Shown: piece after piece, positions 30,611 to 39,620 of the stretch
Layout of the letters: the number at the start of each line of letters is the position of its first letter
How positions within the stretch are numbered: the first letter of the stretch is position 1
Source of the DNA: an uncultured Bacteroides sp.
Lineage (GTDB): Bacteria > Bacteroidota > Bacteroidia > Bacteroidales > Bacteroidaceae
Direction: 5' to 3'
Assembly (NCBI RefSeq): GCF_958445495.1
Contig: NZ_CAUCSQ010000031.1
Location: forward strand, 1 to 51,306
DNA: 51,306 bases
The notes under the pieces: model-generated
Told to the model about the DNA's origin: nothing
The model's database searches: none
Seen by the model: the letters and a program-made list of their open reading frames with translations, nothing else
Made by a program: the position numbers and the translations under genes

Positions 30611-31698
30611 TGGAACCTAAGATGAATAGAAATATTATTCTGATAGCATTGTTATGCCTGCTGTCTATTACTAAAGCAGGGGCGCAATCTGTAACGGTGG
30701 AGGCGAAAATCGACTCGTTGCAGATATTGATTGGCGAACAGGCGAAAATACAATTGCAAGTGGCTATGGATGCCGGGCAACGCGCTGTCTTCCCTGTATA
30801 TACCGATACATTGGTACGGGGGGTGGAAATTATAGAGACTGCCAAACCGGATACGCAATTCCTGAATGACCGCCAACGCATGACGATTATGCAGGAATAT
30901 ACCGTTACTTCTTTTGACTCGGCTTTGTATTATCTGCCTCCAATGCCTGTCACGGTGGACGGAAAAGAATATAAGTCCAGGGCTTTGGCGTTGAAGGTGT
31001 ATTCAATGCCGGTGGACACGTTACACCCGGACCAGTTCTTTGGACAGAAAACCGTAATGAAGGCGCCTTTTGCATGGGAAGACTGGTATGGATTGATAGC
31101 GTGTTCGTTTCTTGCCTTGCCTTTGCTCGGCCTGTTAATCTATCTTGTCATCCGTATCCGGGATAACAAGCCGATTATCCGAAAGATAAAGGTGGAGCCT
31201 AAACTGCCGCCGCACCAGGCTGCCATGAAGGAGATAGAGCGTATCAAGAATGAGAAGGTATGGCAGAAAGGACGGTCGAAGGAATATTATACGGAACTGA
31301 CGGATGCTCTTCGTACTTATATTAAAGACCGTTTCGGGTTTAATGCATTGGAAATGACTTCATCGGAAATCATTGATAAGTTGTTGGAAATGAAGGATAA
31401 GGAGGCAATCTCTGACTTGAGGGAGCTCTTCCAGACTGCCGATTTGGTGAAATTCGCCAAACATAGTCCCCAAATGAATGAAAATGATGCCAACCTGATT
31501 AATGCTATCGACTTTATTAACGAAACAAAGCAGCCGGAAGAGGAGAACCAGAAGCCGCAGCCGACGGAAATCACAATCATAGAAAAACGTTCTTTGCGTG
31601 CTAAGGTACTGCTGATATGCGGAATTACAATTTTGTCCGGTGCATTGATTGGTTGCTTTATTTATATAGGTGTGCAGTTATATAATCTTTTCGCATAG
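30610..31698 (+). CDS. Bat-operon membrane protein, unnamed
   Basis: Membrane-anchored protein of 362 aa. A signal peptide (MNRNIILIALLCLLSITKAGAQ, residues 5-26) leads to a periplasmic beta domain (about 27-150, BatD/Ig-like). A TM helix (about 158-182, YGLIACSFLALPLLGLLIYLVI) precedes a cytoplasmic helical part containing YYTELTDALRTYIKDRFGFNALEMTSSEIIDKLL, and a last TM (about 331-356) follows. The cytoplasmic TDALRTYI..E motif is the DUF4381-like element seen in MoxR operons and again in BatD here. ATG 30610 overlaps the DUF58 stop; ATG 30622 fits the signal peptide better and may be the true start. Confidence 0.82.
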   Translation: MEPKMNRNIILIALLCLLSITKAGAQSVTVEAKIDSLQILIGEQAKIQLQVAMDAGQRAVFPVYTDTLVRGVEIIETAKPDTQFLNDRQRMTIMQEYTVTSFDSALYYLPPMPVTVDGKEYKSRALALKVYSMPVDTLHPDQFFGQKTVMKAPFAWEDWYGLIACSFLALPLLGLLIYLVIRIRDNKPIIRKIKVEPKLPPHQAAMKEIERIKNEKVWQKGRSKEYYTELTDALRTYIKDRFGFNALEMTSSEIIDKLLEMKDKEAISDLRELFQTADLVKFAKHSPQMNENDANLINAIDFINETKQPEEENQKPQPTEITIIEKRSLRAKVLLICGITILSGALIGCFIYIGVQLYNLFA

Positions 31699-31748
31699 AG
31701 GAAGTATAACGTGAATACTAAATAGAAAACCGTTAAATCATAAATAAA

Positions 31749-32732
31749 ATGATTTTTGCCAATATTGAATATCTGTTTTTGCTGTTGTTGCTTATACCTT
31801 ATATTGTATGGTATATTTTAAAGCAGAAGAAAAGTGAGGCTACTCTCCAGATTTCCGATGCCCGCGTATATGCGCATACACCTAAAAGTTATAAGAATTA
31901 TCTGTTGCATGTTCCATTTCTGTTGCGTGTCTTTGCCCTGGTATTGGTTATCTTGGTCCTTGCACGCCCGCAGACAACTGACAAATGGCAGAACAGCGAA
32001 ATAGAGGGAATTGATATCATGCTTGCCATTGACGTATCTACCAGTATGTTGGCTGAGGATTTGAAGCCGAACAGGCTGGAGGCTGCCAAGGATGTGGCTG
32101 CCGAGTTTATCAACGGACGTCCTAACGATAACATCGGTATTACTTTATTTGCCGGAGAGAGTTTTACTCAATGCCCGCTCACCGTGGACCATGCCGTATT
32201 GCTGGACATGATTCATAACATCAAATGCGGCCTTATCGAGGACGGAACGGCAGTGGGCATGGGGATAGCAAACGCCGTGACCCGGTTAAAGGACAGCAAA
32301 GCGAAGTCTAAAGTCATTATCCTTCTGACGGACGGTACGAATAATAAGGGGGATATTTCTCCTCTGACCGCCGCCGAGATAGCAAAGAGTTTCGGTATTC
32401 GCGTATATACCATCGGAGTGGGAACCAACGGAATGGCGCCGTATCCGTATCCGGTGGGGAATACTGTACAATATGTGAATATGCCGGTGGAAATCGATGA
32501 AAAGACTTTGACTCAAATCGCAGGGACAACGGATGGCAACTATTTCCGGGCTACGAGTAACTCGAAACTGAAGGAGGTATATGAGGAGATTGACAAACTG
32601 GAAAAAACGAAACTGAATGTAAAGGAGTATAGCAAACGGGATGAGGAATATCACTGGTTTGCATTGGCTGCTTTCCTCTGTGTACTGGTGGAAGTGTTGT
32701 TGCGCAACTCGATACTCAAGAAGATTCCATAA
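31749..32732 (+). CDS. batA: BatA, VWA-domain membrane protein
   Basis: Inner-membrane VWA protein of 327 aa: two N-terminal helices (about 8-24 and 55-73, the second followed by LARPQT), then a periplasmic VWA domain with MIDAS DVSTS (95-99), TLFAGESFTQCPLTVDH and ILLTDGTNNKGD. A C-terminal TM helix (WFALAAFLCVLVEVLL) closes it. It is one of two tandem paralogues (see the next gene). Bat proteins affect oxygen tolerance in B. fragilis, though the mechanism is unsettled. VWA plus MoxR suggests a metal- or redox-linked assembly complex. Confidence 0.9.
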   Translation: MIFANIEYLFLLLLLIPYIVWYILKQKKSEATLQISDARVYAHTPKSYKNYLLHVPFLLRVFALVLVILVLARPQTTDKWQNSEIEGIDIMLAIDVSTSMLAEDLKPNRLEAAKDVAAEFINGRPNDNIGITLFAGESFTQCPLTVDHAVLLDMIHNIKCGLIEDGTAVGMGIANAVTRLKDSKAKSKVIILLTDGTNNKGDISPLTAAEIAKSFGIRVYTIGVGTNGMAPYPYPVGNTVQYVNMPVEIDEKTLTQIAGTTDGNYFRATSNSKLKEVYEEIDKLEKTKLNVKEYSKRDEEYHWFALAAFLCVLVEVLLRNSILKKIP

Positions 32733-32774
32733 TGTTTGTCTGTCGTTATTTGTCAATTGTAAAATAAGAAAAAG

Positions 32775-33803
32775 ATGTTTCGATTTGGAGAACCAACATA
32801 TTTATATTTATTGTTGCTATTACCGTTTTTAGCAGCTTTCTATTTATATTCTAATTACAGGAGAAGAAAGAATATCCGGCGTTTCGGAGAGCCTGAGTTA
32901 TTGGCACAGTTAATGCCCGAAGTCTCAAAATACCGCCCGGATATAAAATTCTGGCTTATTTTTGTTGCAATCGGTTTATTCTCCGTATTATTGGCACGCC
33001 CTCAATTCGGCTCTAAACTGGAAACCGTGAAGCGTAAAGGGGTGGAGGTTATTATTGCTTTGGATATTTCAAATTCCATGTTGGCACAGGATGTACAGCC
33101 AAGCCGTTTGGAAAAGGCTAAAAGGTTAATTTCCAGGTTGGTCGATGAGTTGGATAATGATAAAGTAGGCATGATTGTTTTTGCCGGTGATGCGTTTACC
33201 CAACTGCCGATTACCAGTGATTATATTTCGGCTAAAATGTTTTTGGAGTCTATCAATCCTTCTTTAATTTCCAAACAGGGTACGGCAATCGGTGAAGCTA
33301 TCAATTTGGCTGCGCGGAGTTTTACGCCTCAGGAAGGGGTAGGACGGACTATCATCGTAATCACCGACGGCGAAAATCATGAAGGGGGGGCTGTGGAAGC
33401 TGCCAAAGCTGCTGCGGAGAAAGGAATTCAGGTGAATGTCTTAGGGGTCGGTATGCCTGAGGGTGCGCCTATTCCTGTAGACGGCACAAATGATTATCGA
33501 CGCGACCGGGACGGAAATGTCATTGTCACACGTTTGAATGAGGCGATGTGCCAGGAGATTGCTAAGGAGGGAAACGGTATTTATGTACGTGTGGATAATA
33601 CTAATTCTGCTCAAAAGGCTATCAACCAGGAGGTAAATAAAATGGCTAAGTCTGATGTTGAGTCGAAGGTATATACTGAGTTTAATGAACAGTTCCAGGC
33701 TGTTGCATGGGTTATCTTACTGTTGTTATTGGCTGAATTGCTGATTCTGAACCGTAAGAATCCTTTGTTCAAAAACATTCATCTATTTTCTAACAAGAAA
33801 TAG
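32775..33803 (+). CDS. batB: BatB, VWA-domain membrane protein
   Basis: Paralogue of BatA, 342 aa. TM helices lie at about 9-25 and 59-75 (LIFVAIGLFSVLLARPQFG). The VWA domain has MIDAS DISNS (97-101), MIVFAGDAFTQLPITSDY and IIVITDGENHEGG, and a C-terminal TM (WVILLLLLAELLIL) follows. The second MIDAS Ser is retained. Its downstream gene batC is only 9 nt away. BatA and BatB probably form a hetero-oligomer in the membrane; this is inferred from tandem order and shared layout. Confidence 0.9.
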   Translation: MFRFGEPTYLYLLLLLPFLAAFYLYSNYRRRKNIRRFGEPELLAQLMPEVSKYRPDIKFWLIFVAIGLFSVLLARPQFGSKLETVKRKGVEVIIALDISNSMLAQDVQPSRLEKAKRLISRLVDELDNDKVGMIVFAGDAFTQLPITSDYISAKMFLESINPSLISKQGTAIGEAINLAARSFTPQEGVGRTIIVITDGENHEGGAVEAAKAAAEKGIQVNVLGVGMPEGAPIPVDGTNDYRRDRDGNVIVTRLNEAMCQEIAKEGNGIYVRVDNTNSAQKAINQEVNKMAKSDVESKVYTEFNEQFQAVAWVILLLLLAELLILNRKNPLFKNIHLFSNKK

Positions 33804-33812
33804 TTATGCGTT

Positions 33813-34544
33813 ATGGTAAGAAGTAAATATATCTTATTCGCTATTTTTCTGTTGTCGGCAGCCGGTGTGTCAGCCCAAAAAGCAGAGCGCGACTATATCC
33901 GTAAGGGAAACCGCCTGTTCAACGACAGCACGTTCGTAGATGCGGAAGTGAATTATCGGAAGGCTTTGGAAATAAATCCCAAGTCGACGGTATCCATGTA
34001 TAATCTGGGAAATACACTCTCACAGCAACAAAAGTTCCAGGATGCTATGGAACAATATGTTTCAGCCAGTAAAATTGAAAAGGACAAGATGAAGCTGGCT
34101 CATATTTATCATAATATGGGGGTTCTTTTTCAAGCTGGAAAGGATTATGCAAAGGCTGTGGAAGCATATAAGATGTCATTACGCAATAATCCGGCTGACC
34201 ATGAGACTCGATATAACCTGGCGCTTGCACAGAAGATGCTGAAAGACCAGCAACAAAATCAGCAGAATCAGAATCAGGACCAGGATAAAGACCAGAACAA
34301 GGACCAACAACAGAAACAGGACCAAAAGCAGGACCAGAATAAGGATAAACAGAACGACCGGAAACAAGATGAGAAGAAAGACCAGCAACAGCCTCCGAAG
34401 TCTGAGAAAAAGGATAATCAGATGTCGAAGGAGAACGCCGAACAACTTCTGAATTCTGTAATGCAGGATGAGAAGAATGTGCAGGATAAGGTTAAAAAAC
34501 AGCAGAAGGTTATGCAAGGCGGTCGTTTGGAGAAAGATTGGTAA
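33813..34544 (+). CDS. batC: BatC, TPR protein with Gln/Asp/Lys-rich tail
   Basis: Exported TPR protein of 243 aa: signal peptide MVRSKYILFAIFLLSAAGVSA, then about three TPR units (21-140: RKGNRLFNDSTFVDAEVNYR, STVSMYNLGNTLSQQQKFQD, AHIYHNMGVLFQAGKDYAKA). The tail (about 145-200) is almost wholly Gln, Asn, Asp and Lys, in repeats of QDQNKD/QQKQDQK type. A charged C-terminal segment ends it. The low-complexity tail is encoded by short imperfect repeats (CAG/GAC/AAG) at 34245-34400 and may vary in length between strains. It probably scaffolds the Bat complex. Confidence 0.9.
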   Translation: MVRSKYILFAIFLLSAAGVSAQKAERDYIRKGNRLFNDSTFVDAEVNYRKALEINPKSTVSMYNLGNTLSQQQKFQDAMEQYVSASKIEKDKMKLAHIYHNMGVLFQAGKDYAKAVEAYKMSLRNNPADHETRYNLALAQKMLKDQQQNQQNQNQDQDKDQNKDQQQKQDQKQDQNKDKQNDRKQDEKKDQQQPPKSEKKDNQMSKENAEQLLNSVMQDEKNVQDKVKKQQKVMQGGRLEKDW

Positions 34545-34578
34545 TTATATATTAAGTGACGATATAAATTCATAAGCA

Positions 34579-36405
34579 ATGAGAAAATTGATTCTTATAT
34601 GGATGGCATTGATAGCATATAACACCTTGGCTTTCGCTGATGAGGTGTCATTCACCGCTTCTGCGCCGGATGTAGTGGTGGTAGGCGATCAATTCAGGCT
34701 GTCTTATACCATTACTACACAAAAGGTAAAAGATTTTCAGGCTCCCGCTATCAAAGGTTTTGATGTGTTAATGGGACCAAGCCGTTCGCAACAGAGCAGT
34801 ACGCAGATTGTGAACGGTAATGTTACGTCGACCAGCAGTATTACTTTTACTTATATATTAATGGCAAATACGGCAGGTGATTTTACCATTCCGGGGGCTT
34901 CAATCGTGGCTGAGGGTAATCAGATGGTTTCCAATTCTGTGAAGGTCAAAGTATTGCCGCCGGATCAGAATGGTAACGGAGGGGGACAAGGCGGCAGTGC
35001 TTCTTCGCAGTCTTCTTCAAACATGAGTGTTTCCAATCAGGATTTGTTTATTAAGGCAATTGCCAGCAAAACAAATGTGTATGAGCAAGAGGCATTCGTA
35101 TTAACGTACAAAATTTACACCAGGGAGTCTAACTTACAGCTTAATAATGCCAAGTTACCTGACTTTAAGGGATTTCATTCGCAGGAAATTGAAATGACAA
35201 CGAATGCCAGATGGGTTCCTGAACATTATCAGGGACGTAATTATTATACAACTGTTTATCGTCAGTTCGTACTTTTCCCGCAACAATCGGGCAAGTTGTT
35301 TATAGAACCTGCACAATTCCAAATGACTGTAAGCAAACCTGTACAATCGGCTGACCCTTTTGACGCTTTCTTTAATGGAGGCAGCAATGTCATAGAAATC
35401 AAAAAGCCTATTGTAACTCCCAAGATAGCAATTAATGTCAGTCCGTTACCGGCAGGTAAACCGGAGAATTTCTCCGGCGGGGTAGGAGATTTCAATATTT
35501 CATCTTCTATCAACAGCAAGGAGCTGAAAACGAATGATGCGATTACTATCAAACTGGTAATCTCCGGAACGGGTAACTTGAAGTTGATTTCTAATCCGGA
35601 AATTAAATTCCCGGACGATTTTGAAGTGTATGATCCTAAAGTCGACAATCAAGTCAGGCTTACCAGAGACGGGCTTACCGGAAACAGGGTTATCGAATAT
35701 CTGGCGATTCCCAGACATGCCGGCACATACAAGATTCCGGGAGTGTCTTTCAGTTATTTCGATATCCGTTCCAAATCTTACAAAACGTTGAATACGGAAG
35801 AGTATGTGATAAACGTTGAGAAGGGGGCGGGAAATGCCGACCAGGTTATTGCCAACTTTACAAACAAAGAGGATTTGAAAGTATTGGGTGAGGATATTCG
35901 TTATATAAAACAAAATAAGGTGACTCTCCAGCCTAAAGGAAGTTTCTTCTATGGCTCTACGACATACTGGCTGTTCTATGTCATTCCTGCTCTTGCCTTT
36001 ATTATTTTCTTTATGCTTTATCGCAAACAGGCGGCAGAAAATGCGAATGTAGCAAAAATGAGGACGAAGAAGGCTAACAAGGTAGCTGCCAAACGAATGA
36101 AATTAGCCGGTAAATTGCTTTCGGAAAATAAAAAGGAGGCTTTCTATGATGAGGTATTGAAAGCGTTGTGGGGATATATAAGCGATAAATTGAATATTCC
36201 GGTATCTCGTTTATCTAAAGATAATATCGAGGAAAAATTAAGAAATCACGGAGTGAATGAGGAGTTAATCAAGGATTTCCTGAATGCATTGAACGATTGC
36301 GAATTTGCCCGTTTTGCTCCGGGTGATGAAAATCAGGCTATGGATAAGGTTTATTCATCTTCAATAGAAGTGATAAGTAAAATGGAAAATTCAATAAAAC
36401 GTTAA
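34579..36405 (+). CDS. batD: BatD
   Basis: Large Bat-operon membrane protein of 608 aa: signal peptide MRKLILIWMALIAYNTLAFA and a periplasmic part of about 440 residues of Ig-like beta domains (BatD family), with typical FTASAPDVVVVGDQFRLSYT, a Gly/Ser-rich linker (GNGGGQGGSASSQSSS) and DLFIKAIASKTNVYEQEAFVLTYKIYT in pieces. A TM helix (about 462-482, YWLFYVIPALAFIIFFMLY) precedes a cytoplasmic helical C-terminus (AFYDEVLKALWGYISDKLNIP). The latter resembles the cytoplasmic element of the unnamed gene at 30610. Full length for the family. Confidence 0.9.
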   Translation: MRKLILIWMALIAYNTLAFADEVSFTASAPDVVVVGDQFRLSYTITTQKVKDFQAPAIKGFDVLMGPSRSQQSSTQIVNGNVTSTSSITFTYILMANTAGDFTIPGASIVAEGNQMVSNSVKVKVLPPDQNGNGGGQGGSASSQSSSNMSVSNQDLFIKAIASKTNVYEQEAFVLTYKIYTRESNLQLNNAKLPDFKGFHSQEIEMTTNARWVPEHYQGRNYYTTVYRQFVLFPQQSGKLFIEPAQFQMTVSKPVQSADPFDAFFNGGSNVIEIKKPIVTPKIAINVSPLPAGKPENFSGGVGDFNISSSINSKELKTNDAITIKLVISGTGNLKLISNPEIKFPDDFEVYDPKVDNQVRLTRDGLTGNRVIEYLAIPRHAGTYKIPGVSFSYFDIRSKSYKTLNTEEYVINVEKGAGNADQVIANFTNKEDLKVLGEDIRYIKQNKVTLQPKGSFFYGSTTYWLFYVIPALAFIIFFMLYRKQAAENANVAKMRTKKANKVAAKRMKLAGKLLSENKKEAFYDEVLKALWGYISDKLNIPVSRLSKDNIEEKLRNHGVNEELIKDFLNALNDCEFARFAPGDENQAMDKVYSSSIEVISKMENSIKR

Positions 36406-36423
36406 ACCTGAAGAGATTGTGTC

Positions 36424-37257
36424 ATGAAAAAAATATTATTTTTTATATTTTTATCAATATCGGTGACGTGTTTCGGACAAGATTCACTGAATATTGATTC
36501 CAAACAAATAAGTGAGATTGATTCTATCCACGCTGCTTCGCATGCGTTTTCTGATAATAATTTGGAAAATGCCACAAAAACGGAAGGTGACTCTGCATAT
36601 ATAAAGGAAGATTATGCTACGGCTATCCAGATATATGAAACTTTGCTGAAAGATGGGGAAGCGGCCGAGGTGTACTATAATTTAGGAAACAGTTATTATA
36701 AAACGGGAGAAATTGCAAAGGCTGTACTTAATTATGAACGAGCTTTACTGTTACAACCGGGGAACGGCGATATACGTGCCAACCTGGAAGTGGCACGGGC
36801 GAAAACCATAGATAAAGTGGAACCTATTCCTGAGGTTTTCTTTGTTTCATGGACTAAATCGTTAATAAACAGTATGAGTGTGGATGCATGGGCTACATGG
36901 GGAATCATTTCTTTCGTTTTGCTAATCGTTGCTCTCTATTTCTTTATATTCTCAAAACAAATCATGCAAAAGAAAATAGGATTTATTTCAGGAATTGTCT
37001 TTCTCGTGATTACAGTATGTTCTAATCTTTTTGCTTCGCAACAAAAAGAGAATCTGGTAAACCGGGATGAAGCAATAGTCATGAATCCAAGTGTTACGGT
37101 TCGAAGTACGCCGAGTGAAAGTGGTACGAGTTTATTTATTCTCCATGAGGGTCGAAAAGTCGGTATTAAGGACAACTCCATGAAAGAATGGAAAGAAATT
37201 CGTTTGGAGGACGGAAAAGTCGGATGGGTACCGGCTTCTGCTATTGAAGTGATATAA
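36424..37257 (+). CDS. batE: BatE, TPR and SH3-like protein
   Basis: Last gene of the Bat operon, 277 aa: signal peptide MKKILFFIFLSISVTCFG, TPR units (about 55-125, EDYATAIQIYETLLKDGEAAE, VYYNLGNSYYKTGEIAKAV, LNYERALLLQPGN) and two TM helices (about 158-178 and 188-204). A C-terminal SH3-like domain follows (about 215-277, NPSVTVRSTPSESGTSLFIL..GKVGWVPASAIEVI). BatC and BatE share TPRs and are known to interact in Leptospira work (recalled). It is followed by a strong terminator at 37284-37325, so the operon ends here. Confidence 0.9.
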   Translation: MKKILFFIFLSISVTCFGQDSLNIDSKQISEIDSIHAASHAFSDNNLENATKTEGDSAYIKEDYATAIQIYETLLKDGEAAEVYYNLGNSYYKTGEIAKAVLNYERALLLQPGNGDIRANLEVARAKTIDKVEPIPEVFFVSWTKSLINSMSVDAWATWGIISFVLLIVALYFFIFSKQIMQKKIGFISGIVFLVITVCSNLFASQQKENLVNRDEAIVMNPSVTVRSTPSESGTSLFILHEGRKVGIKDNSMKEWKEIRLEDGKVGWVPASAIEVI

Positions 37258-37283
37258 AGGCATTAATAGATTTTATCAATTCC

Positions 37284-37325
37284 AGAAAAAAAGATAAGCA
37301 AATAATTTGTTTTATCTTTTTTTTT
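37284..37325 (+). terminator. Terminator of the moxR-bat operon
   Basis: AAAAAAAGATAA(G)CAAAT and ATTTG(TT)TTATCTTTTTTTTT form a long A/T-rich stem ending in nine Ts, 27 nt after batE. Confidence 0.8.
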
Positions 37326-37384
37326 GCTTAAGTTTATAGCGTGATAAGAGAATCACATAGTATTAACCATTAAATTTATGAGAC

Positions 37385-37675
37385 ATGAGAACAATAACAT
37401 TTAATGAACTTCGTAAGATTAAAGATTCATTGCCTAGCGGTAGCATGCATAGAATAGCAGATGAACTCGGCCTGCACGTAGATACTGTACGTAACTTTTT
37501 TGGCGGCCATAATTTTAAGGAAGGAAAAAGTGTCGGAATACATCTCGAGCCCGGTCCGGATGGTGGGCTTGTTATGCTGGATGATACTACTGTCCTTGAT
37601 CGGGCTTTAAAAATCTTGGATGAGTTGAATATGAATATGCAAAAAGAACAAGCTACCGAATCTGTGCAAATCTAA
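37385..37675 (+). CDS. Small HTH DNA-binding protein
   Basis: A 96 aa protein with a helix-turn-helix of LacI/Fis-like look near the N-terminus (residues about 10-38: KIKDSLPSGSMHRIADELGLHVDTVRNFFG). It is followed by a Gly-rich strand pair (GIHLEPGPDGGLVMLDD) and a C-terminal helix (VLDRALKILDELN). I know it only as a conserved Bacteroidetes DNA-binding protein without a name. It stands alone between two terminators, after the Bat operon and before the USP gene. A local regulatory role is possible but not shown. Confidence 0.78.
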   Translation: MRTITFNELRKIKDSLPSGSMHRIADELGLHVDTVRNFFGGHNFKEGKSVGIHLEPGPDGGLVMLDDTTVLDRALKILDELNMNMQKEQATESVQI

Positions 37676-37689
37676 AATATAATAAAACC

Positions 37690-37724
37690 GGAATCCCAAT
37701 TGCTATAAACAATTGGGATTTCTT
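37690..37724 (+). terminator. Terminator after the HTH gene
   Basis: GAATCCCAATTG (37691-37702) pairs with CAATTGGGATTTC (37710-37722), loop of 7 nt, then TTATTTG. Confidence 0.8.
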
Positions 37725-37753
37725 ATTTGTTCACCTTAATAAAAACATCATTT

Positions 37754-38875
37754 ATGGAAGACAAATTAGTAACCCTAGCCATTCTGACATATACAAAAGC
37801 GCAGATATTAAAGAATGTCCTTGAAAACGAGGGCATTGAGGCATATATTCATAACGTAAATCAGATACAACCTGTCGTATCTTCAGGGGTACGTCTACGA
37901 ATTAAAGAAAGTGATTTACCACGAGCACTGAAAATAACAGAAAGTTCTGCATGGTTATCCGAAAGTATAGTGGGAGAGAAGGAACCTAAAATAGAAAGAA
38001 AATCAAACAAAATCTTAATTCCGGTTGATTTCTCTAATTATTCAATGAAAGCATGTGAATTTGCTTTTAACTTGGCCAAAGCAGATGATTCAGAGGTTAT
38101 CTTATTACACGTTTATTTTACTCCTATATATGCATCGTCATTACCATATGGGGATGTATTTAATTATCAAATCGGAGATGAAGAATCTGTAAAGACAATT
38201 ATCCATAAGGTTCATTCCGACCTTAAAGCTTTATCTGATAAGATAAAAGAAAAAATTGACTCTGCTGAATTCCCCAACATCAAATATAGCTGTATTCTGC
38301 GAGAAGGAATTCCAGAAGAAGAAATCTTAAGATACGCCAAGGAACAACGTCCCAAAGTGATTATTATGGGAACAAGAGGAAAAAGCCAAAAAGATATAGA
38401 CCTTATCGGAAGTGTAACTGCTGAAGTTATTGACCGTAGTCGTACAGCTGTATTAGCTATTCCGGAAAATACCCCTTTCAAGCAGTTTAATGAAGTAAAA
38501 CGAATTGCCTTTATAACAAACTTTGACCAAAGAGACTTAGTAGCCTTCGACACCTTTTTCAATAGCTGGAAATCATTTCATTTTTCCGTATCTTTAATAC
38601 ATCTTACCGAATCTAATGATACCTGGAATGAAATAAAACTGGCAGGAATAAAAGAATACTTCCATAAACAATATCCAGGACTTGAAATACACTATGATGT
38701 TGTAATGAATGATAACTTATTAAAAGGACTTGACCAATATATTAAAGATAATCAGATAGATATAATCACATTAACCTCATATAAAAGAAATATATTTGCA
38801 CGATTATTCAATCCAAGTATTGCCCGGAAGATGATTTTTCATTCAGATACACCATTATTAGTTATTAAAGACTAA
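37754..38875 (+). CDS. DUF2007 plus tandem universal stress protein domains
   Basis: Cytoplasmic protein of 373 aa. The N-terminal DUF2007-type signalling domain (about 1-65: LVTLAILTYTKAQILKNVLENE.., GVRLRIKESDLPRAL) is followed by two universal stress protein domains. USP1 (about 84-238) has ILIPVDFSNYSMKACEFAF and the ATP-binding type loop MGTRGKSQKDIDLIGSVTAEVI. USP2 (about 250-373) is more degenerate, ending TLTSYKRNIFARLFNPSIARKMIFHSDTPLLVI. ATG 37754 begins the DUF2007 domain; an in-frame upstream TTG at 37727 adds 9 residues within the leader. USP1 probably binds nucleotide; USP2 lacks the GxxG loop and may only dimerise. Confidence 0.85.
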   Translation: MEDKLVTLAILTYTKAQILKNVLENEGIEAYIHNVNQIQPVVSSGVRLRIKESDLPRALKITESSAWLSESIVGEKEPKIERKSNKILIPVDFSNYSMKACEFAFNLAKADDSEVILLHVYFTPIYASSLPYGDVFNYQIGDEESVKTIIHKVHSDLKALSDKIKEKIDSAEFPNIKYSCILREGIPEEEILRYAKEQRPKVIIMGTRGKSQKDIDLIGSVTAEVIDRSRTAVLAIPENTPFKQFNEVKRIAFITNFDQRDLVAFDTFFNSWKSFHFSVSLIHLTESNDTWNEIKLAGIKEYFHKQYPGLEIHYDVVMNDNLLKGLDQYIKDNQIDIITLTSYKRNIFARLFNPSIARKMIFHSDTPLLVIKD

Positions 38876-38893
38876 TGAAATTATAAATAATGC

Positions 38894-38939
38894 TATTGTT
38901 GTATATGATTATATTTCAAAAAAAAGATATTCAACAATA
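38894..38939 (+). terminator. Weak hairpin after the USP gene
   Basis: TATTGTTG (38894-38901) and CAACAATA (38932-38939) are perfect inverted repeats with a 30-nt loop. It lies 19 nt after the stop. Confidence 0.4.
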
Positions 38940-39009
38940 AAAGACAATTCTAATAGAAGGTGAGTGAATTCATTGTATGAACGTAGGGATATTCATTAAA
39001 AATAAAATT

Positions 39010-39046
39010 AAAGGCAACTACCTTATTGCGAGTTAGTTGCCTTTTT
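39010..39046. terminator. Bidirectional terminator hairpin
   Basis: AAAGGCAACTA (39010-39020) pairs with TAGTTGCCTTTTT (39034-39046). It closes both the USP side and, on the minus strand, the pseudogene at 39053-39457. Confidence 0.75.
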
Positions 39047-39052
39047 GTATCT

Positions 39053-39457
39053 TTAAGTATTCCGTACGACAAGAAGTCGTACAAGTACATCACGTAGTTC
39101 TTCAGCAACACGGACAGTAGGAAACTCATCAAGCAAGAAACTTGTTACAAATCCTTGGGCTGCACAAAGAAGGACGTTAATAGTCACTTTCAACAAATAT
39201 TCAGGTTTCCTGTTTAGCCATCAATCAATAATTAAACGGGTAGAACAAATGTAATCACGGGTAGAAGAGATTTTCCTACAAATAGCAGTAGCTTCAAGGA
39301 CAGAGATACCGAACAGAGAGAAAGAGCCGGCAGGAACAAGAACAGTCTGACGGACACCATTAATAACACGAGGATGAACACGGGCAACAGTAAAATCAAA
39401 GTCGCGAGGTTCCTCAAAACGTTCTTTCAGATTTTTACAATTTTTCATATTAAACAT
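39053..39457 (-). pseudogene. Gene remnant interrupted by an in-frame TGA
   Basis: An open frame of 78 codons (ATG 39457; ..TVARVHPRVINGVRQTVLVPAG..) ends at TGA 39221-39223. The same frame then continues for 55 more sense codons (WLNRKPEYLLKVTINVLL.., LDEFPTVRVAEELRDVLVRLL) to TAA at 39053, just before a terminator. The joined product would be 133 aa. I do not recognise the family. The simplest reading is a nonsense mutation in a real gene. Its ATG shares a base with the stop of a second broken frame upstream. A 78 aa functional product is possible. Confidence 0.5.
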
Positions 39458-39620
39458 TAATTATAGGGATTATCACAATACATCCAATCAACGTTAGAAT
39501 ACTTGTTTTCAAACTTCTTTAGATGTTTCAAGAACTCATTAATAAGCGGCTAAGCCTTCTGTTTTAGTATCATAAGTGATATAAAACCATTGTTTTTTGT
39601 GTTTTTCCGTGGCTGGCTTT
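39457..39620 (-). pseudogene. Frameshifted small gene remnant
   Basis: On the minus strand one frame reads ..KPATEKHKKQWFYITYDTKTEGLAA and then meets stops near 39541. The next frame carries on as LINEFLKHLKKFENKYSNV..WMYCDNPYN to TAA 39459. Together they look like one protein of about 55 aa broken by a 1-nt shift. A promoter-like TAACTTTG (39633-39640, minus strand) lies just upstream, and there is no ATG at the expected start. The family is unknown. Confidence 0.4.

Noticed and set aside
39221..39223. TGA read as selenocysteine or by recoding
   Set aside because: No SECIS-like hairpin or selenoprotein homology is evident, and the neighbouring frame is also broken, so gene decay is simpler.
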